DNA of 64,000 bases from Asticcacaulis sp. AC402 (GCF_000495835.1 NZ_AWGC01000012.1:219056-283055), one strand, 5' to 3'. Counted from the first letter of the stretch, positions 36,103 through 45,461 are shown. Numbers and translations are program-made. The notes: a model not told the origin generated them from the sequence alone.

Positions 36103-37770
36103 CTACCGCCCGAACTTCTGGAACTTGATCCGCTTTGGGATCAAGCTGTCGATGCCCAGGCGCCGCTTCTTGTCTTCTTCGTACATTTCGAAGTTGCCCT
36201 CGAACCATTCGACATGGCTGTCGCCCTCAAACGCCAGAATGTGCGTCGCCAGGCGATCGAGGAACCAGCGGTCGTGGGAGATGACCACGGCGCAGCCGGC
36301 GAAATCTTCCAGCGCCTCTTCCAGCGCCTGCAGGGTTTCGATATCCAGGTCGTTGGTCGGTTCGTCGAGCAGGATGACGTTGCCGCCAGCCGCCAAAGTC
36401 TTGGCCAGGTGGACGCGGTTGCGCTCACCGCCGGACAGAAGCCCGACCTTCTTTTGCTGGTCGCCACCCTTGAAGTTGAAGCCACCGACATAGGCGCGCG
36501 AATTTATTTCCTTCTTGCCGACCACCATGATGTCGGTGCCGCCGGAAATGGCCTGCCAGACGGTGTGGCTGGGGTCGAGATCGTCGCGCGACTGGTCGAC
36601 ATAGGCAAGCTTCACCGTCTCGCCCAGGCGGATGGCGCCCTGGTCGGGCTTTTCCTGACCGGTGATGAGCTTGAACAGGGTCGACTTGCCGGCGCCGTTG
36701 GGGCCGATGACCCCCACAATCCCGTTGGGCGGCAGGCGGAAGGTCAGGCCCTTGAACAAGACCTTGTCGCCATATTCCTTTTCCAAATCAGTGACTTCCA
36801 GCACCAGATTGCCCAACCGCGGACCGGGGGGAATCTGGATGGTGGCGAAGCTTTGCGCCTGACGCGAATTTTCCTGTTCGCGCACCATATCCTCATAGGC
36901 CGCCAAACGGGCCTTCGACTTGGCCTGGCGAGCCTTGGCGCCGGAACGGACCCAGTCCAGTTCCTTGGTAAGGGCGCGCTGGCGGGCTTCGGATTCGGAC
37001 TGCTCCTGGACGACGCGCTTCTGCTTCTGCTCGAGCCAGCCGGAATAGTTGCCCTCATACGGTATGCCCTTTCCGCGGTCCAGTTCCAGGGTCCACTTGG
37101 TCACCAGGTTGAGGAAGTAGCGGTCGTGGGTCACGAGAATCACGCAGCCCGGGAAATTTTCCAGGTGATGCTGCAGCCAGGCGACCGACTCGGCGTCGAG
37201 GTGGTTGGTTGGTTCGTCGAGCAGCAGCATATCGGGCTTGCTGAGCAGCAGTCGGGCCAGGGCGACGCGGCGCTTTTCACCGCCGGAAAGCTTGGTCACG
37301 CCAGACTCATTGGGCGGACAGCGCAGGGCGTCCATGGCCATTTCGATCCGCGAATCGATGTCCCACAGGTCGCCGGCGTCGATCTTTTCCTGGAGGGTGT
37401 TCATCTCCTCCATCAGTTCGTCGCTGTATTCCTCGCCCATCAGTTCGGCGACCTTGTTGTAGCGATCGAAGATTTTCTTTTCCTCGCACCAAGAAATGAC
37501 ATTTTCCCAGACTGTCAGGCTGTCGTCGAGGTGCGGCTCCTGCTCCAGATAACCCATCTTGGTGCCTTCGGCGGCCTTGGCTTCGCCGTTGAACTCCTTG
37601 TCGATGCCAGCCATGATCTTCAGCAGGGTTGACTTACCCGAGCCGTTGACACCGACCACGCCGATCTTGGCGTCGGAATAGAAGCTGAGCCAGATGTTTT
37701 CGAAAATCTTCTTGCCGCCGGGGTAGATCTTGGTCAGGCCCTGCATCTGGAAAATAAACTGTTGCGCCAT
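36103..37770 (-). CDS. ettA: Energy-dependent translational throttle protein (ABC-F ATPase)
   Basis: EttA binds the ribosomal E site and gates translation according to ATP/ADP level. The 555-residue protein has two ABC domains: [20 protein letters not shown] with [16 protein letters not shown] and [12 protein letters not shown], then [20 protein letters not shown] with [16 protein letters not shown] and [11 protein letters not shown]. Between them is the linker with the PtIM helices ([20 protein letters not shown]). Length and the C-terminus ([17 protein letters not shown]) fit EttA rather than antibiotic-resistance ABC-F proteins. Monocistronic. Confidence 0.96.
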   Translation of the reverse strand: MAQQFIFQMQGLTKIYPGGKKIFENIWLSFYSDAKIGVVGVNGSGKSTLLKIMAGIDKEFNGEAKAAEGTKMGYLEQEPHLDDSLTVWENVISWCEEKKIFDRYNKVAELMGEEYSDELMEEMNTLQEKIDAGDLWDIDSRIEMAMDALRCPPNESGVTKLSGGEKRRVALARLLLSKPDMLLLDEPTNHLDAESVAWLQHHLENFPGCVILVTHDRYFLNLVTKWTLELDRGKGIPYEGNYSGWLEQKQKRVVQEQSESEARQRALTKELDWVRSGAKARQAKSKARLAAYEDMVREQENSRQAQSFATIQIPPGPRLGNLVLEVTDLEKEYGDKVLFKGLTFRLPPNGIVGVIGPNGAGKSTLFKLITGQEKPDQGAIRLGETVKLAYVDQSRDDLDPSHTVWQAISGGTDIMVVGKKEINSRAYVGGFNFKGGDQQKKVGLLSGGERNRVHLAKTLAAGGNVILLDEPTNDLDIETLQALEEALEDFAGCAVVISHDRWFLDRLATHILAFEGDSHVEWFEGNFEMYEEDKKRRLGIDSLIPKRIKFQKFGR

Positions 37771-37859
37771 GTGCGAAACGGACCTTTTTGCAATAAATGG
37801 AAAGTGCCGCGCGGTTTAGCCGACAGGGCATCAATTCGCAAGGTGAAAGGGGCACACTG

Positions 37860-38150
37860 ATGGACTTCATCCTTCTGATGCATGCGAAGCCGGCCGTGGT
37901 CACCGCAGACAGTGACTGGCAGGCTTATTTCGAGCGGTTGGGCGCGGCCGGCGTCATGCGCGGTGGTAGCATGATCGGCGATGGCGCGTGTTTCAGCCAG
38001 ACCCAGTCGCCGCCGGAACCCACAGCGCACCTCGATGGTTACATTCGTATCGAAACTGTGGATTTCGAAACGGCCCGCAGCTTCCTCGCCGGCAATCCGG
38101 TCTATGAGGCCGGCGGCGTGGTGGAAATCCGCGAGCTGCCACGCGATTAG
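37860..38150 (+). CDS. YciI/DGPF-family small protein
   Basis: A 96-residue protein starting MDFILLMHAKPAVVTADSDW. The ferredoxin-like fold pattern with FERLGAAGVMRGGSMIG, DGYIRIETVDFETARSFLAG and VVEIRELP matches the YCII-related (DGPF) family, often found near ECF sigma factors; none is nearby. Biochemical role unknown. Starts after a GGTGAAAGGGG site, diverging from ettA. Confidence 0.8.
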   Translation: MDFILLMHAKPAVVTADSDWQAYFERLGAAGVMRGGSMIGDGACFSQTQSPPEPTAHLDGYIRIETVDFETARSFLAGNPVYEAGGVVEIRELPRD

Positions 38151-38207
38151 TCAGTCTGACCGCGAGACCGACGGCACCTGCGTAACATTGTCAGATAGAG
38201 AGCCAAG

Positions 38208-39443
38208 ATGCCCCTCCTTACCCCCGGCGCTAATGCTGCTGTTACTAACCTTCCAACGGAGGCGACCGTCGTCTACCAGCCATTGGCCGGGATCGATCTC
38301 GACGTTTCAGTCTTCTTGCTGACCGCCACCGGTAAGGTCCGCGACGACTCGGATATGTGTTTCTATGGCCAACCCGAGGTCGCCAGGGGCGCCGTGCAGC
38401 TGGACCTCGGCCAGCCGGACAAGCCGCGCTTCACCCTGAACCTGGCGGCGCTGGATCCGGCGATCGAAAAGGTCGCCGTGACCGCCACCATCCACGACAA
38501 CAAGGCCCGTTTCGGCGCCTATAGTGATATCATCGTCCAGGTTGGAGCGGATATCCAGGCCACAATTGCGACCGCCGGGAAGACCGAAACCGCCCTGATC
38601 CTTGGCGAATTCTATCGTCGCCACGGCGAATGGAAGTTTCGCTGCCTGGGCCTCGGCTATGACGGCGGACTGGCGCCGCTGGCCACCGGTTTCGGTGTCG
38701 TCATCGAAACCGCCCCAACACCCGCGCCAGCGGGGATGTCGCTGGAAAAAACCATCGCCGAGAAGGCGCCGCGACTGGTCAGCCTGGTCAAAAAGGCCGC
38801 CGTCAGCCTGGAGAAAAAGCGTCTGTCCGGCGTTCGCGCCCGGGTGGCGCTGGTGCTGGATACCTCAGGTTCGATGGATGGCCAATATCGCAAAGGCCGG
38901 GTTCAGGAAATCGTCGACCGCCTGCTGCCGCTGGCGGTCCATTTCGACGACGATCAGTCGCTGGAGTGCTGGGCCTTCGCCCAGAAGCCGGTGCAGTTGT
39001 CCAGCATCAACCTGGCCAATTTTTCCGACTTCATCGAGAAGGACAATCTCGGCTGGAAACGGTGGAATATTGGCCCGCGCAGCAACAATGAGCCGGCCGT
39101 CATCGACGCGGTGGTCAAATTCTACCGCAAGAGTTCCAGCAAGGTTCCGGTCTATATCTTGTTCATTAGCGACGGTGGGGTCTCTGAGAGCCGCCGCATC
39201 GCCGAGCGCATTACCGAGGCGGCGAAGTTGCCGCTGTTCTGGCAATTCGTCGGCATTGCCGGGCGCAGTTACGGTATCCTCGAGCGGCTGGACGACATGG
39301 CCGGCCGCGTCGTCGACAACTGCAACTTCTTCGCCATCGACGACCTGCATGCCATCAGCGAGGACGAACTGTACGACCGCCTGATGGAGGAGTTCCCCGC
39401 CTGGCTGAAGGACGCCAGGGCAAAAGGCATTATAGACGGGTAG
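38208..39443 (+). CDS. TerD-vWA fusion protein (tellurium-resistance family)
   Basis: A 411-residue cytoplasmic protein. Residues 1-170 are a TerD-like calcium-binding beta-sandwich (IDLDVSVFLLTATGKVRDDS, FYGQPEVARGAVQLDLG, ILGEFYRRHGEWKFRCLGLG). Residues about 208-400 are a von Willebrand A domain with an intact MIDAS (LVLDTSGSMDGQY, Asp218-Ser220-Ser222). This TerF-like architecture belongs to the Ter stress system linked to tellurite resistance and phage/colicin response, yet no other ter gene is present in the window. Its 3' end overlaps the convergent WYL regulator gene by 14 nt. Confidence 0.9.
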   Translation: MPLLTPGANAAVTNLPTEATVVYQPLAGIDLDVSVFLLTATGKVRDDSDMCFYGQPEVARGAVQLDLGQPDKPRFTLNLAALDPAIEKVAVTATIHDNKARFGAYSDIIVQVGADIQATIATAGKTETALILGEFYRRHGEWKFRCLGLGYDGGLAPLATGFGVVIETAPTPAPAGMSLEKTIAEKAPRLVSLVKKAAVSLEKKRLSGVRARVALVLDTSGSMDGQYRKGRVQEIVDRLLPLAVHFDDDQSLECWAFAQKPVQLSSINLANFSDFIEKDNLGWKRWNIGPRSNNEPAVIDAVVKFYRKSSSKVPVYILFISDGGVSESRRIAERITEAAKLPLFWQFVGIAGRSYGILERLDDMAGRVVDNCNFFAIDDLHAISEDELYDRLMEEFPAWLKDARAKGIIDG

Positions 39444-40407
39444 ACCTGTCACTGTAGAGTACGGCAATATCACGCGTAAGCGTCTGCACCCGGTCACGCA
39501 GGGCGTCTGGCGCCAGGGCTTCCGCTTCTGCCCCGAGGCCCAGCACGATCAGGGCCGCGTCCTCGATGTTTTCGATCGGCAGGTCAAGGGTTACCCAGCC
39601 CTCCACGTCTGGCGAACCGGCTTGAGCGACGGAATGAACGGCGTAGGCACCCTGGCGTTCCAGTCGTTTAGCGCCCACCGACGATACACGAAGACGGGCC
39701 ACATCGGGACGCAGGCCGACTTCGAACCGCGCCACTTCCGCCGTCCAGAAGGCTGCCAGGTCAAAGGCTTCCGGCGTGTCGAAACCGGTCTCCAGCACCT
39801 CATGGCCAAGGATGCTGGCGACCTTGAAAATCCGCACCTTGCCAGCGCCGCGCGCCACGACGTACCAGTCGCCGGCTTTCAGCACCAAACCCAGCGGCTC
39901 GACGTGCCAGTCGCGCGTTCCGGCCCAACTGTCGTAGCGCATAGCGATCGCCTTGCGGTCCCACACGGCGCGGGCCACCGACAGAAGGGCGGCGGGCGGT
40001 TCGCCGCCACGGTACCAGCCGGCGGGATCGAGATGGAACCGCAGCCACGTCCGCCCTGCGATAACGCCTGTTGCGCCAGGCAAGGCGGCAAGGACCTTGT
40101 GGCCGGCCATGGCCGCCGCAGCCTCCATCCCCAGGGCGGCTGCCGGACCGGGCATGCCAACCAGGAACAAGGCCTCTGCCTCGCCGGCCGCCATGCCAGT
40201 CAACCGCGTGCGGTAGCCATCCATCAGGGCGAAACCTCCGCCGGGACCGCGATCAGCATAGACCGGCACGCCCGAGGCGCTGAGCTCGTCAATGTCGCGA
40301 TAGATGGTGCGCATCGACACCTCGAATTCGGCAGCGAGAAATTCGGCCGTCAGCCGGCCGCGCAGTTGCAGAAGCATCAGGATGGAAAGGAGACGGCTGG
40401 CACGCAT
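39430..40407 (-). CDS. YafY-type HTH-WYL transcriptional regulator
   Basis: A 325-residue regulator with an N-terminal DeoR-like winged helix (SRLLSILMLLQLRGRLTAEF, SMRTIYRDIDELSASGVPVY), the linker GPGGGFALMDGY, a WYL ligand domain (about 140-225: AVWDRKAIAMRYDSWAG, PLGLVLKAGDWYVVARG) and a WCX C-terminal domain (TLDLPIENIEDAALIVLGLG). Such proteins sense nucleic-acid-like or other ligands. It is divergent from the 180-residue protein gene and the shared spacer holds a perfect CCTGACA-N5-TGTCAGG dyad, the probable autoregulatory site. Confidence 0.92.
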   Translation of the reverse strand: MRASRLLSILMLLQLRGRLTAEFLAAEFEVSMRTIYRDIDELSASGVPVYADRGPGGGFALMDGYRTRLTGMAAGEAEALFLVGMPGPAAALGMEAAAAMAGHKVLAALPGATGVIAGRTWLRFHLDPAGWYRGGEPPAALLSVARAVWDRKAIAMRYDSWAGTRDWHVEPLGLVLKAGDWYVVARGAGKVRIFKVASILGHEVLETGFDTPEAFDLAAFWTAEVARFEVGLRPDVARLRVSSVGAKRLERQGAYAVHSVAQAGSPDVEGWVTLDLPIENIEDAALIVLGLGAEAEALAPDALRDRVQTLTRDIAVLYSDRSTRL

Positions 40408-40428
40408 TATTTATGTGTAACCGAAATT

Positions 40429-40447
40429 CCTGACATTCGGTGTCAGG
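40429..40447. promoter_or_regulatory. Inverted-repeat operator CCTGACA-N5-TGTCAGG
   Basis: A perfect 7-bp dyad with 5-bp spacer, extended by further A/T symmetry, 22 bp before the WYL regulator start and 44 bp before the divergent gene's ATG. The most likely ligand is the WYL regulator itself. Confidence 0.55.
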
Positions 40448-40490
40448 ATTAAGAGTCGAAAGTGGTGTATCATTCCTCAGGAGCCCGCCC

Positions 40491-41033
40491 ATGACCGCCG
40501 AACTGCACCGCCGCCACGTCCTTCAAACCGCCGCCGCCTTGGCCAGCACCTTGCCGGCGACAGCCGCCGATGCACAGGCCGTTGGCAAGGCGGGCGATTT
40601 CGACTTCCTCACCGGCGAATGGCGGATAAAGAACCGCCAATTGAAAAACGCCGACACTGGGGAATGGATCGAGTTCGATGGCGAGGCTACCGTGGTGTCG
40701 ATCCTGAAAGGCGTGGTCAGCGTCGAGGAACTGCGCATTCCGGCGCGCGATTTTTCCGGCATGGGGCTGCGCGTGCTCGATATCGAACAGAAGGTATGGA
40801 AGGACTATTGGGTTAATGCCAAGTCGGGCGCCCTGGGCAGCGAGGGCGTGCCTGGCGTGTTCAGCGACGGCGCTGGTGTTTTCGACTCCGTCGATCCGGC
40901 CCGTCCGTCCGAGATCTGGCGTGGCGTATGGGATCAGATTACGCCGACCTCATGCCGCTGGTACCAGGCGGTTTCGAAGGATGGCGGCAAGACCTGGCAG
41001 GACAACTGGATCATGGCCTGGACGCGAATCTGA
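40491..41033 (+). CDS. Exported hypothetical protein (DUF1579-like)
   Basis: A 180-residue protein with an N-terminal RRHVLQTAAALASTLPATAA signal that resembles a Tat leader. The mature part has the pattern DFDFLTGEWRIKNRQL, a beta-barrel-like middle, and SKDGGKTWQDNWIMAW at the end, as in DUF1579/lipocalin-like proteins of unknown function. ATG 40491 has a CAGGAG site 8 nt upstream. It is divergent from the WYL regulator and is probably its target gene. Confidence 0.75.
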   Translation: MTAELHRRHVLQTAAALASTLPATAADAQAVGKAGDFDFLTGEWRIKNRQLKNADTGEWIEFDGEATVVSILKGVVSVEELRIPARDFSGMGLRVLDIEQKVWKDYWVNAKSGALGSEGVPGVFSDGAGVFDSVDPARPSEIWRGVWDQITPTSCRWYQAVSKDGGKTWQDNWIMAWTRI

Positions 41034-41070
41034 AATGTCTGTGCGGCGTCGCTTACGTAACTTTTTTTGC

Positions 41071-41092
41071 CACGGATCAACACGGATCGCCG
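41071..41092. repeat. R4 short repeat CACGGAT, copy 1
   Basis: CACGGATCAACACGGATCGC occurs here and in related form at 45277-45317. Tandem CACGGAT units. Function unknown. Confidence 0.4.
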
Positions 41093-41212
41093 TTCCGCTC
41101 TAGCGACGCCGCTTTGCGGCGCCCTCGAATAGGGGGCGTGCCATAGTCTGCAACACTCTTGAGTTCGTGCCTCTTCATGAGGTTCGTGGTCAAATCTTCA
41201 CCTCGCCCGCGC

Positions 41213-41316
41213 TAGAGCGGGATGAGTTTTGGTGGAATCAAAACCCCGCTCTAAGTTTTTGTTTTGTCGCGCAATTTTTCCGAAAAGTGCTGCACACTTT
41301 ATCGGATTGCGCTCTA
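41213..41316 (+). repeat. R1 dispersed two-hairpin repeat, copy 5
   Basis: TAGAGCGGGATGAGTTTTGG ... CCCCGCTCTAAGTTTTTGTT, then GCGCAATTTTTCCGAAAAGTG / CACTTTATCGGATTGCGCTC. It lies between the DUF1579-like gene and the convergent fRMsr gene, immediately before the latter's stop. Confidence 0.9.
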
Positions 41317-41327
41317 AAGCGGCGGGT

Positions 41328-41837
41328 TCAGGATTTGCCGAATGTCAACGCCATGATGTCTTCCAACCCGTCGCGATCGGTCTCGTCAAACGCGTCATAC
41401 TGCTCCGAATCGACATCGAACACGGCGATCAGCTCACCTGCGGGGTCGAAAACCGGCACGACGATTTCCGAGTTTGACCGTGAGTCACAGGCAATATGGC
41501 CTGGAAAGGCATGGACATCCGGTACGATTTGGGTGGTCCTGGTCGCCGCCGCCGTGCCGCAAACGCCGCGTCCGAAAGCAATCCGCAGACACCCGAGCGT
41601 TCCGGTGTAGGGTCCGACCACCAGTTCTTCGATCCCCTGTGTCTTCTTAACCTCATCCACACAATAAAAACCAGTCCAGAACCAGTCCGGAAAGGCCTGA
41701 GCGCACAGGGAGACAACAGTCGCCATCTTGGCTATGCGATTGCCCTCATCGTCCAAGACGGCCTTGATGTCTCTTATAAGGTATTGATAGGTCTCGCTTT
41801 TCGATCTAACCACTACCGGAACTTCGACTCTGTGCAA
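41328..41837 (-). CDS. Free methionine-(R)-sulfoxide reductase (GAF-domain fRMsr)
   Basis: Reduces free L-methionine-(R)-S-oxide in the cytoplasm. The 169-residue GAF protein carries the family's three cysteines in GCLRIAFGRGVCGTAAA (two) and HIACDSRSNSEIVVPVF (one), plus DVHAFPGHIACD. The N-terminus (SKSETYQYLIRDIKAVLDDE) also fits. The start appears to be a TTG at 41837 with AGGAG 9 nt upstream. The C-terminus ends at MALTFGKS next to an R1 repeat. Confidence 0.9.
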   Translation of the reverse strand: MHRVEVPVVVRSKSETYQYLIRDIKAVLDDEGNRIAKMATVVSLCAQAFPDWFWTGFYCVDEVKKTQGIEELVVGPYTGTLGCLRIAFGRGVCGTAAATRTTQIVPDVHAFPGHIACDSRSNSEIVVPVFDPAGELIAVFDVDSEQYDAFDETDRDGLEDIMALTFGKS

Positions 41838-42240
41838 GGCGCAATTCTCCTGAAAAGCGTAATGTCAAACCCCTGCGTGCGTCCTAGCACGCTCCGCGGG
41901 AAAGCGCAGCCATATGTGCGGCTGTTAACACTTTTTTCTGGCCAAGCCGTCGGAATTGACGCATGATGCCTCAGTGGATACCATCCACGGGGTTTGGGAT
42001 TATGGGCACTTACGGCGCGTTTATGTTTTCGCGGCAATCCGGCAACGCTCATCAAGATTGCACGGCCTTAAGGGGGGCTTGGCTTGACAGTGATCATATT
42101 CCTCAGCACAAGTTCGTATTAACCATAGTTAGCCGACACTGTCGGGGCGATTACTGATGTCAGAACATGACCAGATGAGGTCGGGGACGATCCGAGAGGA
42201 CACGAAACCGGTTTCGGCGAGCCAGAAGGGACGCGCACCG
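41838..42240. other. Intergenic region before the Sel1 lipoprotein gene
   Basis: About 400 bp between divergent genes, no convincing ORF. It holds a CAGCC/GGCTG hairpin followed by a T run (41907-41937), a TTGACA hexamer at 42084 without a clear -10, and a TTAACCAT (42119) with a nearby TTAG that resembles half of a CtrA box. The start of the downstream ORF could be extended to 42157. Confidence 0.4.
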
Positions 42241-43638
42241 ATGCGGATTGCGCTCGTCGCGAGCCTGTGCCTGTCGGTCACACTGACCGGATGCGATGGT
42301 TTTTCCTGGGACAACATGTGGCGCAAGAAGGAATCGGTGCAGGGCACCTATGCCTGTCCGCGCCCGGCCGATATGTTCCAGCAGGGCGGTTTCGGTGGCC
42401 AGGAAAAGGAAATCCGGTATTACCGTCACCTCGCTTTCAAGAACGATTTCTTTGCCCAGATAGAACTGGCCAACCGGTACGCCGGAATAAATGCCACGGA
42501 TAAAAATCTCGAAGACTATGTTGAGTCGTCGATGTGGCTGACAATGGCTCTGACCAATCCGCAGGGTTACGTTCCGATGAACCGTGCGATGGATCCACGC
42601 GGCGGCACCATGGCTTCGCGCTTTGACAAGTGCCGCGCCTATGAACGGGCCCGCGCCTACAAAATGCTGGACGATCAGTTGTCGATGATGGATTCCGGCG
42701 AGCGCGAAAAGGTCCGCGATCGCGTGACCTATGTGCTGTCGACCATGGGCGCGGAAGGCTTCCGCACAATGGGTCGTCTCTACGACAAACAATATGGCCC
42801 GATGGGTGAACCGGCGGACAATCCCCAGGCTATCCGCGCCAACATGCGCGGCGCCAATTATGGCCTGTCCAATGCCAGAGGCCTGTTCGAACGCTCGGAC
42901 GTCGACGCCTATCTCTATAACTACAAGGCCTCCGAAACCGGCGACGTCAGCGCCTATGTGCTGCTGAAGGACTTCGAAAAGTCGGCCCCGGACCGCGCGC
43001 GCTACGCCTCCTTCGTCGAAGCCAAGGCCAAGCGCTGGGTTGCCCCCTACGAATTTTATCCGCCGGAGACACCTCCCGGCGGCGTGCCCCACTCGGACGA
43101 ATCGGTCCGCGACGACAGTGCCGCCTATGCCCTGTCGCGGATGGACGAACTGCCCTTCATCCACGTGGTCCGCGCCCTCGACTATCTCGATATCCTGAAC
43201 GTCGCCTGCTTCGAGCCCAAGGATGTACCGAAACAGACGATCGACGCCCTTCGCGGCATGACCGGTCAGCCCAGCGGGGCTGTACTGACCAATCGTGACA
43301 AGGTTCGCGCCATCCAGTTGGCCGCCGTCAATGGCGATTCGCGTTCGCAACTGGTCCTGGCGGTGATGTACTCCGAAGGTGTCGGCGTCCCCGTAGACTA
43401 TGCCCGCGCCTTCAACTGGTACAAGCAGGCTGACAAGCAGGGTTCGCCCGAGGCGCGCTATGCCATGTCGACCTATTTCGACCTCGGTCTGCAAGGCGTC
43501 GCCGACCAGAACAAGGCCGAATCTGTTGTGATGCAACTCGATGCCGCCCTGTCGGGCTTCCGCCCCTCGGCCGGCAGGTTGCAGGAAGTGCTGAATCAGG
43601 TGTCCTACGATCCCGCTGGCGGAAGCCGCGGACGTTAA
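42241..43638 (+). CDS. Sel1-repeat lipoprotein
   Basis: A 465-residue predicted outer-envelope lipoprotein: MRIALVASLCLSVTLTGC ends in a lipobox LTGC. The mature protein is helical; the N-terminal part (HLAFKNDFFAQIELANRYAG, ESSMWLTMALTNP) and a C-terminal part (AAVNGDSRSQLVLAVMYSEG, VPVDYARAFNWYKQADKQGS) carry Sel1/TPR-like repeats. The ATG at 42241 directly precedes the signal sequence; ATG 42157 would add 28 residues without a clear role. It is followed 54 bp later by the beta-helix protein gene, so the two exported proteins are probably co-expressed. Specific function not known. Confidence 0.82.
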   Translation: MRIALVASLCLSVTLTGCDGFSWDNMWRKKESVQGTYACPRPADMFQQGGFGGQEKEIRYYRHLAFKNDFFAQIELANRYAGINATDKNLEDYVESSMWLTMALTNPQGYVPMNRAMDPRGGTMASRFDKCRAYERARAYKMLDDQLSMMDSGEREKVRDRVTYVLSTMGAEGFRTMGRLYDKQYGPMGEPADNPQAIRANMRGANYGLSNARGLFERSDVDAYLYNYKASETGDVSAYVLLKDFEKSAPDRARYASFVEAKAKRWVAPYEFYPPETPPGGVPHSDESVRDDSAAYALSRMDELPFIHVVRALDYLDILNVACFEPKDVPKQTIDALRGMTGQPSGAVLTNRDKVRAIQLAAVNGDSRSQLVLAVMYSEGVGVPVDYARAFNWYKQADKQGSPEARYAMSTYFDLGLQGVADQNKAESVVMQLDAALSGFRPSAGRLQEVLNQVSYDPAGGSRGR

Positions 43639-43692
43639 TTCAAAGCGTAATCGCTTTTGTCCGGCAGGGCGGAGCGGTACAAGGAAAGAAGC

Positions 43693-45102
43693 ATGTGGAT
43701 GCGCAAGAACAGTGAAACCTCGCCTTCGGGCCGCACGAGAGCCGGCCTTGGGCTCGGCGCCGTCGCGGCTCTGGCGTTGGTGCTGGCGCCCGTCTTCGTG
43801 CCCCAGGCCAACGCCCGCGACGGCAATTACGAACACAGCAGCGCTGCAAGTGTCAGCGGTTACATGAAGCCTTGCTTTGGCATGCTGCTGGATGCGCAGC
43901 TGCGGACCTGTGGTCCGCGCCATTATAAGGGCGGCAGCCGTTACGGTTATCATGGCCGCGGCCAGGCCGATGCCACGGTGGACTGCGACCGCGCCAACCC
44001 GCGCTATGTCGAGGAAGTGGTCGGTCGTATTCGCTCCGGCGGGGTCCTGTACCTGAAGGCCAAAAACCGTAGTTGTGTCGCCACGCTGGACATCAAGAAG
44101 TCGATCACCATCGTCGGCCAGGGTTACGGGCCACAGCAGATTCCGGTTCTGGTCGCCCCTGCGGGCGAGTCGGCCATCCGCATCTCACCTTCGGCCGACC
44201 ACGTCATCCTGAAGGACATGTTTATTTCTGCGCCGCGCAGCCAAGGCATGGCTGGCGTCGAGGCGTCCAACACCGAGCTGACGCTGCAGAATACCCTGGT
44301 TCGCTATCAGGGCGACAATGCCGCTGTCCACCTGTCGGGCGGCCGGCTGAACATGACTGAGAATACCCACCTGATCGCCAAGACCCGTTCGGTCGCTCTG
44401 GCGGTCAACAATGCTTCGCTGTTCGCCGAAAATTCGCAGATTGCCACGACCTCGGGCGGTATCTATGGCGTTCTGAACGGCGACTCGCAGATGCAGGGCG
44501 TCAGCGTCCAGCAACTGGCCGATTGGCATGGCTTCGAACGCGGCGAAGGCGCCACCGGTATCGAGATTAAACTCGACAGCGGCGGTTCGATCCTAAGCAT
44601 GAACGACATGAAGGTCCTGTACTTCTCGAAAGGCGTCAGCATAGAAGGTGCGGGCGAGGCCCTGCTTTCGCATACATTGATCGCCCGCTCGGATCAGGGT
44701 ATCGTGTTGGGCCTGAACCGCGCCCGCATCATTGAGAATACCATCATCGCCAACGAGATTGGTATCGACATCCAAGATGGGACGGCCTTCGTCGGGCGCA
44801 ACCAGATCGCAAATATTCGCACGGCCGGTATTCTGGCGTCATCGACAGGTGAAGTCCGCGCCGTTGACAACCAGATCGACCCGAATGGCGAAGGCTGCCC
44901 GAGCCTGAAGTGGGGCAGTATCGAACCGTCACAGCGCGTGTGCACACCGTGGTATCGCGGCTCGGAGTTTGATGTTCCGGGCGATGCTGACGACCAGTTC
45001 ATGTTCGATGAATTCTGGCCGCGTATGACTGTAGCGACCATTGACGGCGCCGCCGCTCCGGGTCCGGTTCCCTATAACCAGCTCGACAAGACCAAGCCGT
45101 AG
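43693..45102 (+). CDS. Secreted right-handed beta-helix repeat protein
   Basis: A 469-residue protein with an N-terminal signal (ALALVLAPVFVPQANA). After a Gly/Tyr/Arg-rich segment comes a parallel beta-helix: repeated turns such as KKSITIVGQGYG, ADHVILKDMFISAP, NTELTLQNTLVRYQG, GRLNMTENTHLIAK, EALLSHTLIARSDQGIVLG and NTIIANEIGIDIQDG. Such folds bind or modify carbohydrates, but no lyase catalytic motif was seen. It is preceded by the Sel1 lipoprotein gene and followed by a strong terminator. ATG 43693 follows an AAGGAAAG site. Confidence 0.82.
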   Translation: MWMRKNSETSPSGRTRAGLGLGAVAALALVLAPVFVPQANARDGNYEHSSAASVSGYMKPCFGMLLDAQLRTCGPRHYKGGSRYGYHGRGQADATVDCDRANPRYVEEVVGRIRSGGVLYLKAKNRSCVATLDIKKSITIVGQGYGPQQIPVLVAPAGESAIRISPSADHVILKDMFISAPRSQGMAGVEASNTELTLQNTLVRYQGDNAAVHLSGGRLNMTENTHLIAKTRSVALAVNNASLFAENSQIATTSGGIYGVLNGDSQMQGVSVQQLADWHGFERGEGATGIEIKLDSGGSILSMNDMKVLYFSKGVSIEGAGEALLSHTLIARSDQGIVLGLNRARIIENTIIANEIGIDIQDGTAFVGRNQIANIRTAGILASSTGEVRAVDNQIDPNGEGCPSLKWGSIEPSQRVCTPWYRGSEFDVPGDADDQFMFDEFWPRMTVATIDGAAAPGPVPYNQLDKTKP

Positions 45103-45127
45103 GGCTCGGTTTTGTCTGATGAGAAAG

Positions 45128-45160
45128 CAAAAGCCCCGGAACCTGGTTTCGGGGCTTTTG
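45128..45160 (+). terminator. Intrinsic terminator of the Sel1/beta-helix operon
   Basis: CAAAAGCCCCG / CGGGGCTTTTG form a perfect 11-bp stem with an 11-nt loop. The A-rich and T-rich flanks make it functional in both directions, though only the plus-strand operon ends here. Confidence 0.85.
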
Positions 45161-45408
45161 GTTTGGCGGGTTGAAAGGACGTTGAACCACAAGCTTCACG
45201 AACAGGCTTGAACTTCAGGACGTGCGGGATGTCGTGGGGTTGTCCGCACCTTCGAAAAGAGGTTGACCAGGGATCACACGGATCGCCGCTGCGCGACGGA
45301 CACGGATGAGCACGGATTTCAGGGCATGCAAAACTTCCCAACGCAATCGACGCCGCAGGAAACCTGATGCGTTTTGATTCCGTGAAAATGCTTCCCACTC
45401 CAGACCAA
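45161..45408. other. Gene-free stretch with R4 repeat copy 2
   Basis: No supportable gene. It holds CACGGATCGCCG (45277-45288) and two further CACGGAT units (45301-45317), related to the R4 unit at 41071, between two convergent terminators. Confidence 0.5.
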
Positions 45409-45410
45409 AA

Positions 45411-45436
45411 AAAGCCCCGGATCGCTCCAGGGCTTT
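45411..45436 (-). terminator. Intrinsic terminator of the small lipoprotein gene
   Basis: On the minus strand AAAGCCC-tggagcgatccg-GGGCTTT is followed by a run of T (CTTTTTTTGG). It is 26 bp past the stop codon of the lipoprotein gene. Confidence 0.8.
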
Positions 45437-45461
45437 CTCAAAACTCGACCGACAAACCAGT

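Noticed and set aside
36214..37632. 472-codon open frame on the plus strand
   Set aside because: Antisense to ettA, whose Walker and signature motifs are complete.
36103..37770. ABC-F protein as an antibiotic-resistance determinant
   Set aside because: Length, linker and C-terminus fit the housekeeping EttA, and there is no mobile or resistance context.
42160..43953. 597-codon open frame on the minus strand
   Set aside because: Antisense to the Sel1 lipoprotein gene, which has a signal peptide, lipobox and repeats; composition typical of shadow frames.
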